A DNA stretch of 5,773 bases from Treponema sp. (GCA_017453705.1 JAFTEK010000253.1:1-5773); one strand, 5' to 3'; positions 1 to 5,111 are shown, numbered from the stretch's first letter. A program made the numbers and translations. The notes: a model not told the origin generated them from the letters alone.

Positions 1-136
1 CTCCCGTCCTGCGCGCGACTTCAATTTCCATGAACTTGTCCATTACCCATTGGAGCATTTCAAGCATAGGATCCTTTGCCGTTACAAAATCCAGTAGTTT
101 ATTTTCAAAAAATGTAGTATCATTCGTCTTGGCCAT
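1..136 (-). CDS. IS256/Mutator-family transposase, N-terminal fragment (cut by window edge)
   Basis: Reading leftward from the ATG at 136-134 gives 45 codons that run off the window, beginning MAKTNDTTFFENKLLDF. The segment KDPMLEMLQWVMDKFMEIEV followed by an Arg-Arg-Thr-Gly resembles the conserved N-terminal helix of IS256/Mutator transposases, where a DP..L..L.....LMEAEV-type stretch precedes a Gly-rich turn. The start is supported by a purine-rich ribosome binding site (aagga on the minus strand) about seven bases upstream. These enzymes are DDE transposases that move the element by cutting and rejoining its ends; the DDE catalytic residues lie outside this window, so whether the gene is intact cannot be judged. 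Family assignment is by eye on a short fragment. A different protein sharing this helix is possible but less likely. Confidence 0.68.
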   Translation of the reverse strand, partial: MAKTNDTTFFENKLLDFVTAKDPMLEMLQWVMDKFMEIEVARRTG

Positions 137-235
137 TGTCTTTTCCTTTTTTTGTTAGTGTGGTAACCAACATTTTGGAATTTTAAATGGCTTTTTTCTA
201 CCCCAAATTGCGAACTTTATTGTACACTATCTACG

Positions 236-277
236 ACTACAAAATGTTCTAATGAACAACTACAAAATGTTCCAATG
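236..277. repeat. Tandem 19-bp motif (two copies, 23-bp period) beside the transposase start
   Basis: The motif actacaaaatgttctaatg (236-254) recurs at 259-277 with one mismatch (c for t). The first copy also overlaps an inverted repeat, tgttc-taat-gaaca (245-258). The pair lies about 100-140 bp upstream of the transposase start, in AT-rich sequence unlike the genes to the right. Such repeats can be transposase binding sites near an insertion-sequence end or operator sites; the sequence alone does not distinguish these. The exact outer end of the element and any target-site duplication could not be located because the other end is not in the window. Confidence 0.55.
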
Positions 278-329
278 TACGAAACATGTTTCTAAGGACG
301 GAGACGGCCCGGTTTTCACTGGAAACTGC

Positions 330-358
330 ACTGGCAGCGAAGCTTCCAGTCGGTTTTT
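330..358 (+). terminator. Possible intrinsic terminator upstream of the lipoprotein gene
   Basis: The arms actgg (330-334) and ccagt (346-350) pair, then after one C/T mismatch agc and gct pair around a GAA loop. The hairpin is followed by cgg and five T residues (354-358). A longer-range alternative pairs actggaa (318-324) with ttccagt (344-350). No plus-strand gene is visible upstream, so it may insulate the lipoprotein gene from reading out of the insertion sequence or be a leftover. The stem is short and the T run does not start immediately after it. Confidence 0.4.
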
Positions 359-373
359 GAACAGCTCTATTCC

Positions 374-402
374 TTGACGGAATCAAAGATTCTGTTTATT
401 AT
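374..402 (+). promoter_or_regulatory. Sigma70-type promoter for the lipoprotein gene
   Basis: TTGACG (374-379) and TATTAT (397-402) are each one base from the consensus hexamers and are separated by exactly 17 bp. Transcription would normally begin six to eight bases after the -10 box, at about 408-410, which coincides with the ATG at 409. The resulting mRNA would have essentially no leader. Confidence 0.7.
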
Positions 403-408
403 ATAGAT

Positions 409-1257
409 ATGAAGACTTGCCACTTTCTAAAAATTTCTTCCATAATATTTGCAGCGACGCTCGCATCAGGCTGCGTGGCCAACTGCTCGCATACAAAGGG
501 AAACGAGACCAGTGAGACGGTGATACAGGAGCTTCCTGAAAAGGAGAAGGAACCTGTCGCCGAGGTACCCGTTGCCGAAGCCCCGGTTCAAAAAGCCGAG
601 GAGACTAAGCCCGCCCCCAAGAAGGAGGAGCCGAAAGCCACCGAAGTCTCATTCACCACCCCTAAGCCTGACCCCAAGCCCAAGGAAGAAGCCAAGGCTG
701 AGCCCAAGAAAGAGGAGCCAAAGCCTAAAAAGGAAGAGCCCAAGCCTGAGCCTAAGAAAGAAGAGCCAAAGCCTGAGCCCAAGAAAGAGGAGCCTAAGAA
801 GGAAGAGGTGGCCGATGAGGAGTACACCCGCTCCGTCGCTCAGATGGCAGCCGGACAGACCGTCGATGTCGCCACCTTCAACAAGGACAAGGAAGCCGTC
901 CTTGCGATCATAAACGAGCTAAACGCCGTGATGAAAGAGCAGAACTACAAGGACTGGCTGAACTATCTGGACGAGGAGAGCAAGACCTACTGGTCCAACA
1001 AGTCCAACCTCAAAAAGGCCCAGAAGAGGCTGCCTGTCAAGGGGCTGACCCTCTCCACCCTTGAGGACTATTTCAAGTACATATTCATCCCCTCACGCCA
1101 GGGCAACCAGATGGATGAGATCCGCTACGAGACCGAGAGCAGCGTCAAGGCCGTACAAATTCGCACGGACGAAAAGGGCAAATACGCGGGGGACACGGTT
1201 TATTACTACCTGCGCAAGGTGAACGGGGGCTGGAAGCTTCACCTGCCCCAGATGTAA
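409..1257 (+). CDS. Lipoprotein with Glu-Pro-Lys repeat region and small C-terminal domain
   Basis: I do not recognise a named family. The 282-residue product starts with a basic, then hydrophobic signal peptide ending in the lipobox LASGC, so Cys22 should be lipidated and the protein anchored to a membrane facing the periplasm or surface. Residues 45-95 are Pro/Ala/Glu/Lys-rich and residues 98-133 are tandem EPKKEEPKP repeats, likely an extended linker. Residues 140-282 look globular, with an amphipathic helix (KEAVLAIINELNAVMKEQNY), a Trp/Tyr-rich stretch and a C-terminal strand pair ending VYYYLRKVNGGWKLHLPQM. That ending resembles NTF2/SnoaL-like folds, which is inference only. The ATG at 409 is the only in-frame start compatible with the signal peptide, because the frame upstream reaches a stop at 358 without another ATG, GTG or TTG. 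There is no Shine-Dalgarno sequence before it. A function cannot be assigned. Confidence 0.85.
   Translation: MKTCHFLKISSIIFAATLASGCVANCSHTKGNETSETVIQELPEKEKEPVAEVPVAEAPVQKAEETKPAPKKEEPKATEVSFTTPKPDPKPKEEAKAEPKKEEPKPKKEEPKPEPKKEEPKPEPKKEEPKKEEVADEEYTRSVAQMAAGQTVDVATFNKDKEAVLAIINELNAVMKEQNYKDWLNYLDEESKTYWSNKSNLKKAQKRLPVKGLTLSTLEDYFKYIFIPSRQGNQMDEIRYETESSVKAVQIRTDEKGKYAGDTVYYYLRKVNGGWKLHLPQM
700..807 (+). repeat. In-frame 27-bp repeats encoding EPKKEEPKP
   Basis: Units begin at 700, 748 and 775, with a shortened 21-bp unit (KKEEPKP) at 727-747. The last unit ends in EPKKEEPKKEE. Copies differ only at scattered third positions (ccc/cct, gag/gaa, cca/cct), which points to recent duplication within the gene. 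The plus strand is strongly purine-rich here. Repeats of this type can change number by replication slippage, altering linker length without shifting frame. Confidence 0.85.
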
Positions 1258-1298
1258 CAAAGAAATGCCAGCATTGTTATCTAGGCAGAGACCTGGGA

Positions 1299-1353
1299 GG
1301 AAGGGGCCTAAGACCTGTAAATCCCAGCGGGATACGAGCTTAGGGCGTCTTCC
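1299..1353. other. Three-tier intergenic hairpin, possible structured RNA or dispersed repeat
   Basis: Nested perfect arms are ggaag/cttcc (1299-1303 with 1349-1353), cctaag/cttagg (1307-1312 with 1339-1344) and atccc/gggat (1321-1325 with 1329-1333) around an AGC loop. An exclusive alternative pairs ctggga (1293-1298) with tcccag (1322-1327). A further ggca/tgcc pair (1284-1287 with 1359-1362) could close the whole. I compared it by eye with SRP RNA, RNase P, tmRNA, 6S and common riboswitch signatures and found no match. It lies between the lipoprotein stop and the terminators and could be a 3' UTR structure, a small RNA or an intergenic repeat; strand is uncertain. Confidence 0.45.
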
Positions 1354-1359
1354 GTATAT

Positions 1360-1394
1360 GCCGGTTTAAAGCCAGCTTTAACGGCCGGGCTTTT
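1360..1394 (+). terminator. Probable intrinsic terminator after the lipoprotein gene
   Basis: The inner stem ttaaag/ctttaa (1366-1371 with 1376-1381) has a ccag loop. The outer stem gccgg (1360-1364) pairs with ccgggc (1385-1390) with one bulged base, and four T residues follow at 1391-1394. It probably ends the lipoprotein transcript or any RNA made from the hairpin just upstream. The asymmetric internal loop makes it weaker than the next terminator. Confidence 0.5.
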
Positions 1395-1418
1395 AACAAA
1401 CGAATTTTGTCCAGTTCC

Positions 1419-1439
1419 GAAAGCCCGGCAGGGCTTTTT
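1419..1439 (+). terminator. Intrinsic terminator
   Basis: The stem aaagccc/gggcttt (1420-1426 with 1431-1437) has a GGCA tetraloop and runs into a T tract (1435-1439). It is a compact, GC-rich stem placed 28 bp before the -35 box of the next gene, so it should separate the lipoprotein transcript from the 1526-2218 gene. Confidence 0.7.
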
Positions 1440-1466
1440 GAAACTGCCTCAAAAACAAAAAAAGAA

Positions 1467-1495
1467 TTGATTTTTTATTAAGAATGGTATAAAAT
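1467..1495 (+). promoter_or_regulatory. Promoter for the HEAT-repeat-like gene
   Basis: TTGATT (1467-1472) is followed after 17 bp by TAAAAT (1490-1495). The overlapping TATAAA (1488-1493) carries an extended -10 TGG just before it (1485-1487). Transcription would start near 1500, giving a leader of about 25 bases that contains the strong ribosome binding site aggagga at 1514-1520, five bases from the ATG. Confidence 0.7.
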
Positions 1496-1525
1496 CAGTT
1501 CTGTAATAAATCCAGGAGGATTCAA

Positions 1526-2218
1526 ATGAAATTAGTGAAGTCTATCGCTTGCGGTGTCAGCTTGATCTTGCTTGCCGGAGCTGTTTTTGCACAGAACCGT
1601 GGTTCAGAGACCTCTGTTGAAGAGCTTTACCTGAGCAATGTGCAGGATGTAATCATCACGGAGCTTGCAAACTCCCAGGACTATGACAACAAGCTCGTCG
1701 CCCTGCAGTATCTCGAAGAATCCGTGAAGGACGGAACTGTAACCGAGGAGCAGCGCGTTGCCTTGCAGAGCCTCGCTGGAGAGGGAATCACAACCAGGGT
1801 TCGCACCAACGGCCGCCTTATGAACAATTTCCCGGACATCCGTGCCAAGGCATGTGACCTTCTGGGAAAGGTTCCTTCAAAGGAGTCAAAGGACACCCTC
1901 CTTACGATTACCACGGAGGATGCAGAGCCGATGGTTGTTAGCGCGGCCGTCCGTGCCCTTGGTGATATTGGCATGAACGACAACGACGAGGTTCTTGCCG
2001 CCATCGAGTTCATCCAGCACAAGTATGCTGCCTTGAACCCAACCAGCTCACTCGCTTACGATATTCTTTCCGCTTACGAGAAGCTGGCTCCCAAGGCTGT
2101 GGACAAGAGCGCCCTGATGCAGTCCATCACTGAGATAGCCGCAAACTACAAGTTTGCGACTCCTGTTCGCCTCAAGGCATACAACCTGCTTCGTGAGCTG
2201 CAGTCCAGCAAGAAATAA
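1526..2218 (+). CDS. Secreted HEAT-repeat-like protein
   Basis: The 230-residue product has a Sec signal peptide (residues 1-22: Lys-rich start, hydrophobic core LILLAGAV, likely cleavage after AVFA), so the mature protein should be periplasmic. The rest is almost entirely helical and in HEAT-like pairs. The clearest are residues 52-86 (NKLVALQYLEESV...), 104-130 (DIRAKACDLLGKVPSKESKD) and 136-165 (MVVSAAVRALGDIGMNDND), with the D/V-R-A-A-L-G signature typical of HEAT or PBS-lyase repeats. Residues 170-228 add further helices ending in VRLKAYNLLREL. Such solenoids usually bind partner proteins and have no catalytic residues. It is a single-gene unit with its own promoter, strong ribosome binding site and terminator. 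The fold is well supported; the partner and function are unknown. Confidence 0.88.
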   Translation: MKLVKSIACGVSLILLAGAVFAQNRGSETSVEELYLSNVQDVIITELANSQDYDNKLVALQYLEESVKDGTVTEEQRVALQSLAGEGITTRVRTNGRLMNNFPDIRAKACDLLGKVPSKESKDTLLTITTEDAEPMVVSAAVRALGDIGMNDNDEVLAAIEFIQHKYAALNPTSSLAYDILSAYEKLAPKAVDKSALMQSITEIAANYKFATPVRLKAYNLLRELQSSKK

Positions 2219-2238
2219 GCCGGGAAGCTAGGAACAAA

Positions 2239-2274
2239 AAAAGGGCATAGACAGCCAGCTGTCCTTGCCCTTTT
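2239..2274. terminator. Bidirectional terminator between convergent genes
   Basis: aaaagggca (2239-2247) pairs with tgccctttt (2266-2274), and an inner gacag/ctgtc stem (2250-2254 with 2259-2263) carries a ccag loop, separated by a 2x2 mismatch. On the plus strand the stem is followed by T-rich ttttatttt. On the minus strand it is followed by seven T residues (complement of 2236-2242). It therefore serves both the HEAT-like gene, which ends 20 bp to the left, and the tRNA gene, whose 3' end is 22 bp to the right. Confidence 0.85.
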
Positions 2275-2295
2275 ATTTTGCATTGCCATGAACAA

Positions 2296-2369
2296 TGGGA
2301 GATATGAGGTTCGAACCCACAACCTTCGGCTCCGGAGGCCGACGCTCTATCCAATTGAGCTAATCTCCC
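2296..2369 (-). tRNA. tRNA-Arg, anticodon CCG
   Basis: Read on the minus strand, the acceptor arms GGGAGAT and ATCTCCC pair fully with discriminator A. The D arm is GCTC/GAGC around AATTGGATA. The anticodon stem is TCGGC/GCCGA with loop CTCCGGA, giving anticodon CCG (plus-strand 2333-2335) for the arginine codon CGG. The T loop is TTCGAAC on a GTGGG/CTCAT stem that includes two G-T wobbles. The gene is 74 bases long and the 3' CCA is not encoded (TTG follows A73), so it must be added by CCA-adding enzyme. Confidence 0.95.
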
Positions 2370-2385
2370 AGACTTATGCACAAAG

Positions 2386-2412
2386 ATTATAGCTTTGTTT
2401 AGAAATTGTCAA
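2386..2412 (-). promoter_or_regulatory. Promoter for tRNA-Arg(CCG)
   Basis: On the minus strand there is a perfect TTGACA (plus-strand 2407-2412) and a perfect TATAAT (2386-2391), separated by only 15 bp instead of the usual 17. Transcription would start near 2379, about ten bases before the mature tRNA 5' end at 2369. A 16-bp spacing with ATAATC is a poorer alternative. Confidence 0.72.
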
Positions 2413-2425
2413 CGGGAGACAGTGC

Positions 2426-2466
2426 TCTCCAAAAACGAGTTTTTGGAAAAAACTCGTTTTTGGAGA
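2426..2466. repeat. Perfect 19-bp inverted repeat with 3-nt loop
   Basis: tctccaaaaacgagttttt (2426-2444) is exactly complementary to 2448-2466, with loop GGA (2445-2447). It lies upstream of both the divergent tRNA promoter and maf and ends no visible transcript, because the HEAT-like gene already has its own terminator before the tRNA. It is probably part of a larger palindromic block continuing to about 2538. Confidence 0.85.
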
Positions 2467-2480
2467 TACTCTGCAGCTTT

Positions 2481-2532
2481 TGCCCCGACTTATTGGGCAT
2501 CTCAAAAAACGCGCAAAGCGCAATTTTTAGAG
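2481..2532. repeat. Two further adjacent hairpins of the palindromic block
   Basis: tgccc (2481-2485) pairs with gggca (2495-2499). Next to it, ctc-aaaaa-(ac)-gcgc (2501-2514) pairs with gcgc-(aa)-ttttt-(a)-gag (2518-2532) around an AAA loop. With the 2426-2466 palindrome they fill most of the tRNA-maf interval, and outer ggga (2414-2417) and tccc (2535-2538) could close the whole block. No convincing maf promoter was seen within it. Confidence 0.65.
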
Positions 2533-2562
2533 GTTCCCTATTGAAAAAACGGTGGAACAACA

Positions 2563-3159
2563 ATGGAAGCATTGATTTTGGCATCCTCATCACCCAGACG
2601 GCAGGAAATCCTTAAAATGATGGGGATCCCCTTTGTGGTGAACCCTGCGGACATAGACGAAAAGGTTCCGGGGGATTTGGAGATGAAAGACGCACCAGAA
2701 TACCTGGCATGCAAAAAAGTCGAGGCAATAGCCCGTCGTATTTCGACAGTCCAGGAAGACATAGGCTGGATTCTGGGGGCGGACACTTCCATTCTTTTTG
2801 ACGGGAAACTATACGGAAAACCTTCAAGCAAAACTGAGGCCGCCGATATGATGCGGGCCTTCCAGGGGCACGAGCAGGAAGTCATAACAGGCGTTGCCCT
2901 TTACAATGACAACATGCACGACATCACGACCAGGATGAGTGTCAGCCGCCTGAGCTTTGCCCCTATGAGCGAGGACGAGATAGAATGGTATGTGAACACA
3001 GGGGAATGGCATGGGGTCGCGGGCGGATACCGTATCCAGGGCATGGCCTCGTGCTTTATAAAAAAGATAGAAGGCTCGGAAAGCGGCATAATGGGCTTGC
3101 CTCTATTCGAGCTTTATGATATGCTCAAGGAGCAGGGCTATACGTTCATTGAAAAATAA
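2563..3159 (+). CDS. maf: Maf/YhdE-family nucleoside triphosphate pyrophosphatase
   Basis: Maf proteins hydrolyse non-canonical or selected pyrimidine nucleoside triphosphates (dTTP/UTP in the YhdE branch) to monophosphate and pyrophosphate in the cytoplasm, a house-cleaning role that has also been linked to septum control. The 198-residue length is typical. The family motifs are in order: LASSSPRR (residues 6-13), the Lys pair in YLACKKVEA (51-52), GADT with the likely catalytic Asp74, GKP (85-87), TGV (109-111) and GYRIQG...GIMGLPL (155-181). The family usually has a Tyr-Ala-Ile-Gln motif where this protein has YRIQ, and Gln159 is kept. Substrate preference cannot be fixed from sequence. 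The ATG at 2563 is set by the LASSSPRR start and preceded by a weak ribosome binding site (ggtgg, 2551-2555). Its neighbour 152 bp downstream is rpsB on the same strand. Confidence 0.93.
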   Translation: MEALILASSSPRRQEILKMMGIPFVVNPADIDEKVPGDLEMKDAPEYLACKKVEAIARRISTVQEDIGWILGADTSILFDGKLYGKPSSKTEAADMMRAFQGHEQEVITGVALYNDNMHDITTRMSVSRLSFAPMSEDEIEWYVNTGEWHGVAGGYRIQGMASCFIKKIEGSESGIMGLPLFELYDMLKEQGYTFIEK

Positions 3160-3187
3160 ACGTGCCCTGCCCTACGTCACGGCGGCG

Positions 3188-3228
3188 GTCAGCCATGCTT
3201 TGGCGGGGAATCTTCCGGGCTGGCTTTT
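3188..3228 (+). terminator. Weak possible terminator after maf
   Basis: gtcagcc (3188-3194) pairs with ggctggc (3218-3224) with one G-T wobble, with a small inner stem gga/tcc, followed by four T residues (3225-3228). The loop is large and the T run short, so maf may partly read through into rpsB. The rest of the maf-rpsB gap shows no promoter I can support. Confidence 0.35.
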
Positions 3229-3267
3229 GCCAATGTGCAAATAGCAGTCACGAGAAAAAAGGCTAGG

Positions 3268-3296
3268 TGGAAGGATGTTCCCTTAACATTCTTCCG
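3268..3296 (+). promoter_or_regulatory. Hairpin in the rpsB leader, directly before the ribosome binding site
   Basis: ggaaggatgtt (3269-3279) pairs with aacattcttcc (3285-3295), 11 bp with a single G-T pair, around a ccctt loop; a further T-G wobble extends it to 3268-3296. It ends two bases before the rpsB Shine-Dalgarno sequence gaaggag (3299-3305). There is no T tract, so it is not a terminator. Its place fits a translational operator, since S2 is known to repress its own operon through the rpsB leader in gamma-proteobacteria. Whether this structure does so is inference. Confidence 0.6.
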
Positions 3297-3311
3297 GTGA
3301 AGGAGTTAATC

Positions 3312-4184
3312 ATGGCAGTAGTTACCATGAAGAGTCTGCTTGAGTCCGGCGTTCATTTCGGACATCAGGTAAAGCGTTGGGATCCGCGCATGAAGAAGTA
3401 CATCTTCGCAGAGCGCAACGGAATTCACATCATCGACTTGCAGAAGACCATAGCGGCCATCAAGGACAGCTATGAGGAAATTCGCAAGGTGGCTGCATCA
3501 AACAAGTCCATCCTCTTTGTAGGCACCAAGAAGCAGGCACAGCAGGCCATCCAGAAGGAAGCAGAGCGCTGCGGACAGTTCTACGTCAATAACCGCTGGC
3601 TGGGTGGAACACTCACAAACTTTTCTACAATCAAGAAGTCCCTTCTCCGTCTCAAGAAAATTGAGAAGATGGAAGTTGACGGAACTTTTGACAACCTCAC
3701 AAAGAAAGAGGTCGCCGGCCTTCTCAAGGAGAAGGAGAAGCTGACCAAGAACTATGGCGGAATCAAGGAAATGAAGGAGCTGCCGGGTGCAATCTTCATC
3801 ATTGACACCCACAAGGAGCAGATTGCCGTCGCCGAGGCCCGCCGTATGCGCATCCCGATTGTGGCCATAGTTGACACCAACTGCAACCCGGAGGGAATCG
3901 ACTACCCCATTCCTGGAAATGATGATGCAATCCGTGCCATCAGCCTCTTTACATCTGTCATCGCAAATGCTGTCATCGATGCTGACAACGAGCAGGGACT
4001 CAAGATTATCGAGTCACTTGGAGACGAGGATGACATTACAACTGACGCTTCGACCAAGAGCGAGGACGAGGAGATAGTTGACTATTCCAACTACACCCCC
4101 ACCGAGACCAAGGAAGAGGATGCCGAGGCCGACCGCCGCGATGAGGAGAACAGCCTCATCGATGAGGACAAGTACGATAAGTAA
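3312..4184 (+). CDS. rpsB: Small ribosomal subunit protein S2 (uS2)
   Basis: S2 binds the back of the 30S subunit late in assembly and helps hold S1 and position mRNA. The start at 3312 was chosen over an upstream ATG at 3267 because [19 protein letters not shown] matches the family N-terminus and gaaggag (3299-3305) lies six bases before it, giving 290 residues. Signature regions are [20 protein letters not shown] (13-32), [12 protein letters not shown] (93-104) and [20 protein letters not shown] (158-177), with [19 protein letters not shown] following at 188. The core ends near residue 235. Residues 238-290 form a strongly acidic tail rich in Asp and Glu, making the protein about 50 residues longer than the E. 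coli S2. The gene heads the rpsB-tsf-frr-uppS cluster, with tsf starting 18 bp after its stop. Confidence 0.97.
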   Translation: MAVVTMKSLLESGVHFGHQVKRWDPRMKKYIFAERNGIHIIDLQKTIAAIKDSYEEIRKVAASNKSILFVGTKKQAQQAIQKEAERCGQFYVNNRWLGGTLTNFSTIKKSLLRLKKIEKMEVDGTFDNLTKKEVAGLLKEKEKLTKNYGGIKEMKELPGAIFIIDTHKEQIAVAEARRMRIPIVAIVDTNCNPEGIDYPIPGNDDAIRAISLFTSVIANAVIDADNEQGLKIIESLGDEDDITTDASTKSEDEEIVDYSNYTPTETKEEDAEADRRDEENSLIDEDKYDK

Positions 4185-4202
4185 GGAATCTGGAGAAATA
4201 TA

Positions 4203-5036
4203 ATGGCTATCACAGCACAACAGGTAAAAGAGCTGCGCGAGCAGACCGGCGCGGGAATGATGGACTGCAAGAAAGCCCTCGCCGAGACAAACGGTGACTT
4301 TGAGGCTGCCACAAAGCTCCTCAAGGAGAAGGGACTGGCCGCCGTCGCCAAGAGAGCGGAGCGTGTCACCAGCGAAGGACGCATATTCATCAGGCAGAAC
4401 GGAAGCAAGATTGCCATCGTGGAGCTTGTATGCGAGACTGACTTCGTTGCCAACAACGAGGAATTCATCAAGTCCGGTGAGAAGATTCTGGACGAGGTGT
4501 TCGCCAAGGGATATACCCAGGTTGAGGACGACCTCAAGGACATCCTTACCGACTTCGCGACCAAGACCCGCGAGAATATGTCTGTCAGCAAGGTTCAGGT
4601 CATTGACGTTCCCGATGGCGCCGCCGCTGGAATCTACGTGCACTCCAACTTCAAGCAGGCAGCCGTCACCATCGTGAAGGGCTCTTGCGATGACAAGGTT
4701 AAGAAGTTCGCGAGGGACTGCTGTATGCACCTGGTTGCGTTTACTCCTGCCTATATCAAGCAGAGTGACGTTCCGGCATCATACATCGATGAGCAGAAGG
4801 AAATCTTCAAGGTCCAGATGGCCAACGATGAGAAGATGGCCGGAAAGCCGGATGCCGCAAAGGAGAAAATCCTTGAGGGCAAGATTAAGAAGCACCTGTC
4901 AGAAGTCTGCTTTGTTGACCAGATGTTCGTGAAGGACGACAAGAAGACCGTCGAGGCAAAGCTTGCCGAAGTAGGAAACGCTGTCGGAGCCAAGCTTGAG
5001 TTCGGTGACATCGCCTTGCTCCAGCTCGGAAAGTAA
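4203..5036 (+). CDS. tsf: Elongation factor Ts
   Basis: EF-Ts is the guanine nucleotide exchange factor that releases GDP from EF-Tu in the cytoplasm so that it can bind GTP and aminoacyl-tRNA. The 277-residue protein has the N-terminal UBA-like domain with LREQTGAGMMDCKKAL (11-26). It then has TDFVANNEEF (79-88), whose Asp80 and Phe81 are the residues that disturb the EF-Tu magnesium site. The core domain includes IYVHSNFKQAAV (144-155) and MHLVAFTPAYI (175-185), and the C-terminal part KIKKHLSEVCFVDQMFVKD (227-245) is typical. The ribosome binding site ggaga (4192-4196) is six bases before the ATG. It lies 18 bp after rpsB, so the two are almost certainly cotranscribed and balanced in expression. 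Confidence 0.97.
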   Translation: MAITAQQVKELREQTGAGMMDCKKALAETNGDFEAATKLLKEKGLAAVAKRAERVTSEGRIFIRQNGSKIAIVELVCETDFVANNEEFIKSGEKILDEVFAKGYTQVEDDLKDILTDFATKTRENMSVSKVQVIDVPDGAAAGIYVHSNFKQAAVTIVKGSCDDKVKKFARDCCMHLVAFTPAYIKQSDVPASYIDEQKEIFKVQMANDEKMAGKPDAAKEKILEGKIKKHLSEVCFVDQMFVKDDKKTVEAKLAEVGNAVGAKLEFGDIALLQLGK

Positions 5037-5062
5037 AGGCGGTAATCTCTAAAAACATAAAC

Positions 5063-5090
5063 GCCGTCGGTGGACACTTTCACCGGCGGC
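5063..5090 (+). promoter_or_regulatory. Stable hairpin in the tsf-frr gap without a T tract
   Basis: gccgtcggtg (5063-5072) pairs with caccggcggc (5081-5090), ten bp with one G-T wobble, around the loop gacacttt. It is followed by agatctatata, not a T run, so it is unlikely to be an intrinsic terminator. It could protect the 3' end of the rpsB-tsf mRNA, be an RNase processing site, or reduce readthrough so that frr is made at a lower level. The frr ribosome binding site aggggg starts 11 bases after it. Confidence 0.6.
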
Positions 5091-5111
5091 AGATCTATAT
5101 AGGGGGATGAT

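Noticed and set aside
588..827. Minus-strand frame encoding a Gly/Ser/Phe-Leu-Gly repeat protein
   Set aside because: It is the reverse complement of the EPKKEEPKP repeat region of the lipoprotein; the regularity comes from that repeat.
572..913. Plus-strand Ser/Arg/Pro-rich frame inside the lipoprotein gene
   Set aside because: It is a frame-shifted reading of the same repeats, with no ribosome binding site.
1261..1394. Possible known RNA (SRP, 6S, RNase P, tmRNA or riboswitch)
   Set aside because: None of the conserved motifs of these families could be found on the plus strand, so only an unassigned structure is reported.
2172..2381. 69-codon minus-strand frame containing GRLAQLDRASASGAEGCGFEP
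   Set aside because: This is the well-known false protein produced by translating a tRNA gene; the stretch is tRNA-Arg(CCG).
2406..2615. 69-codon plus-strand frame before maf
   Set aside because: It is made of palindromic sequence, lacks a ribosome binding site and overlaps the start of maf in another frame; better explained as an intergenic repeat.
3267..3311. Upstream ATG that would extend S2 by 15 residues
   Set aside because: It has no good ribosome binding site, begins inside the leader hairpin, and the start at 3312 matches the S2 family N-terminus with a strong Shine-Dalgarno sequence.
4014..4730. 238-codon open frame on the minus strand across the rpsB-tsf junction
   Set aside because: It lies wholly opposite two clearly conserved genes, reads as low-complexity Leu/Val/Gly-rich sequence and has no family features; it is a shadow of tsf codon usage.
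5071..5101. TGGACA and TATATA as a possible frr promoter
   Set aside because: The spacing is 19 bp and the -35 match lies inside the hairpin loop and stem; too weak to call.
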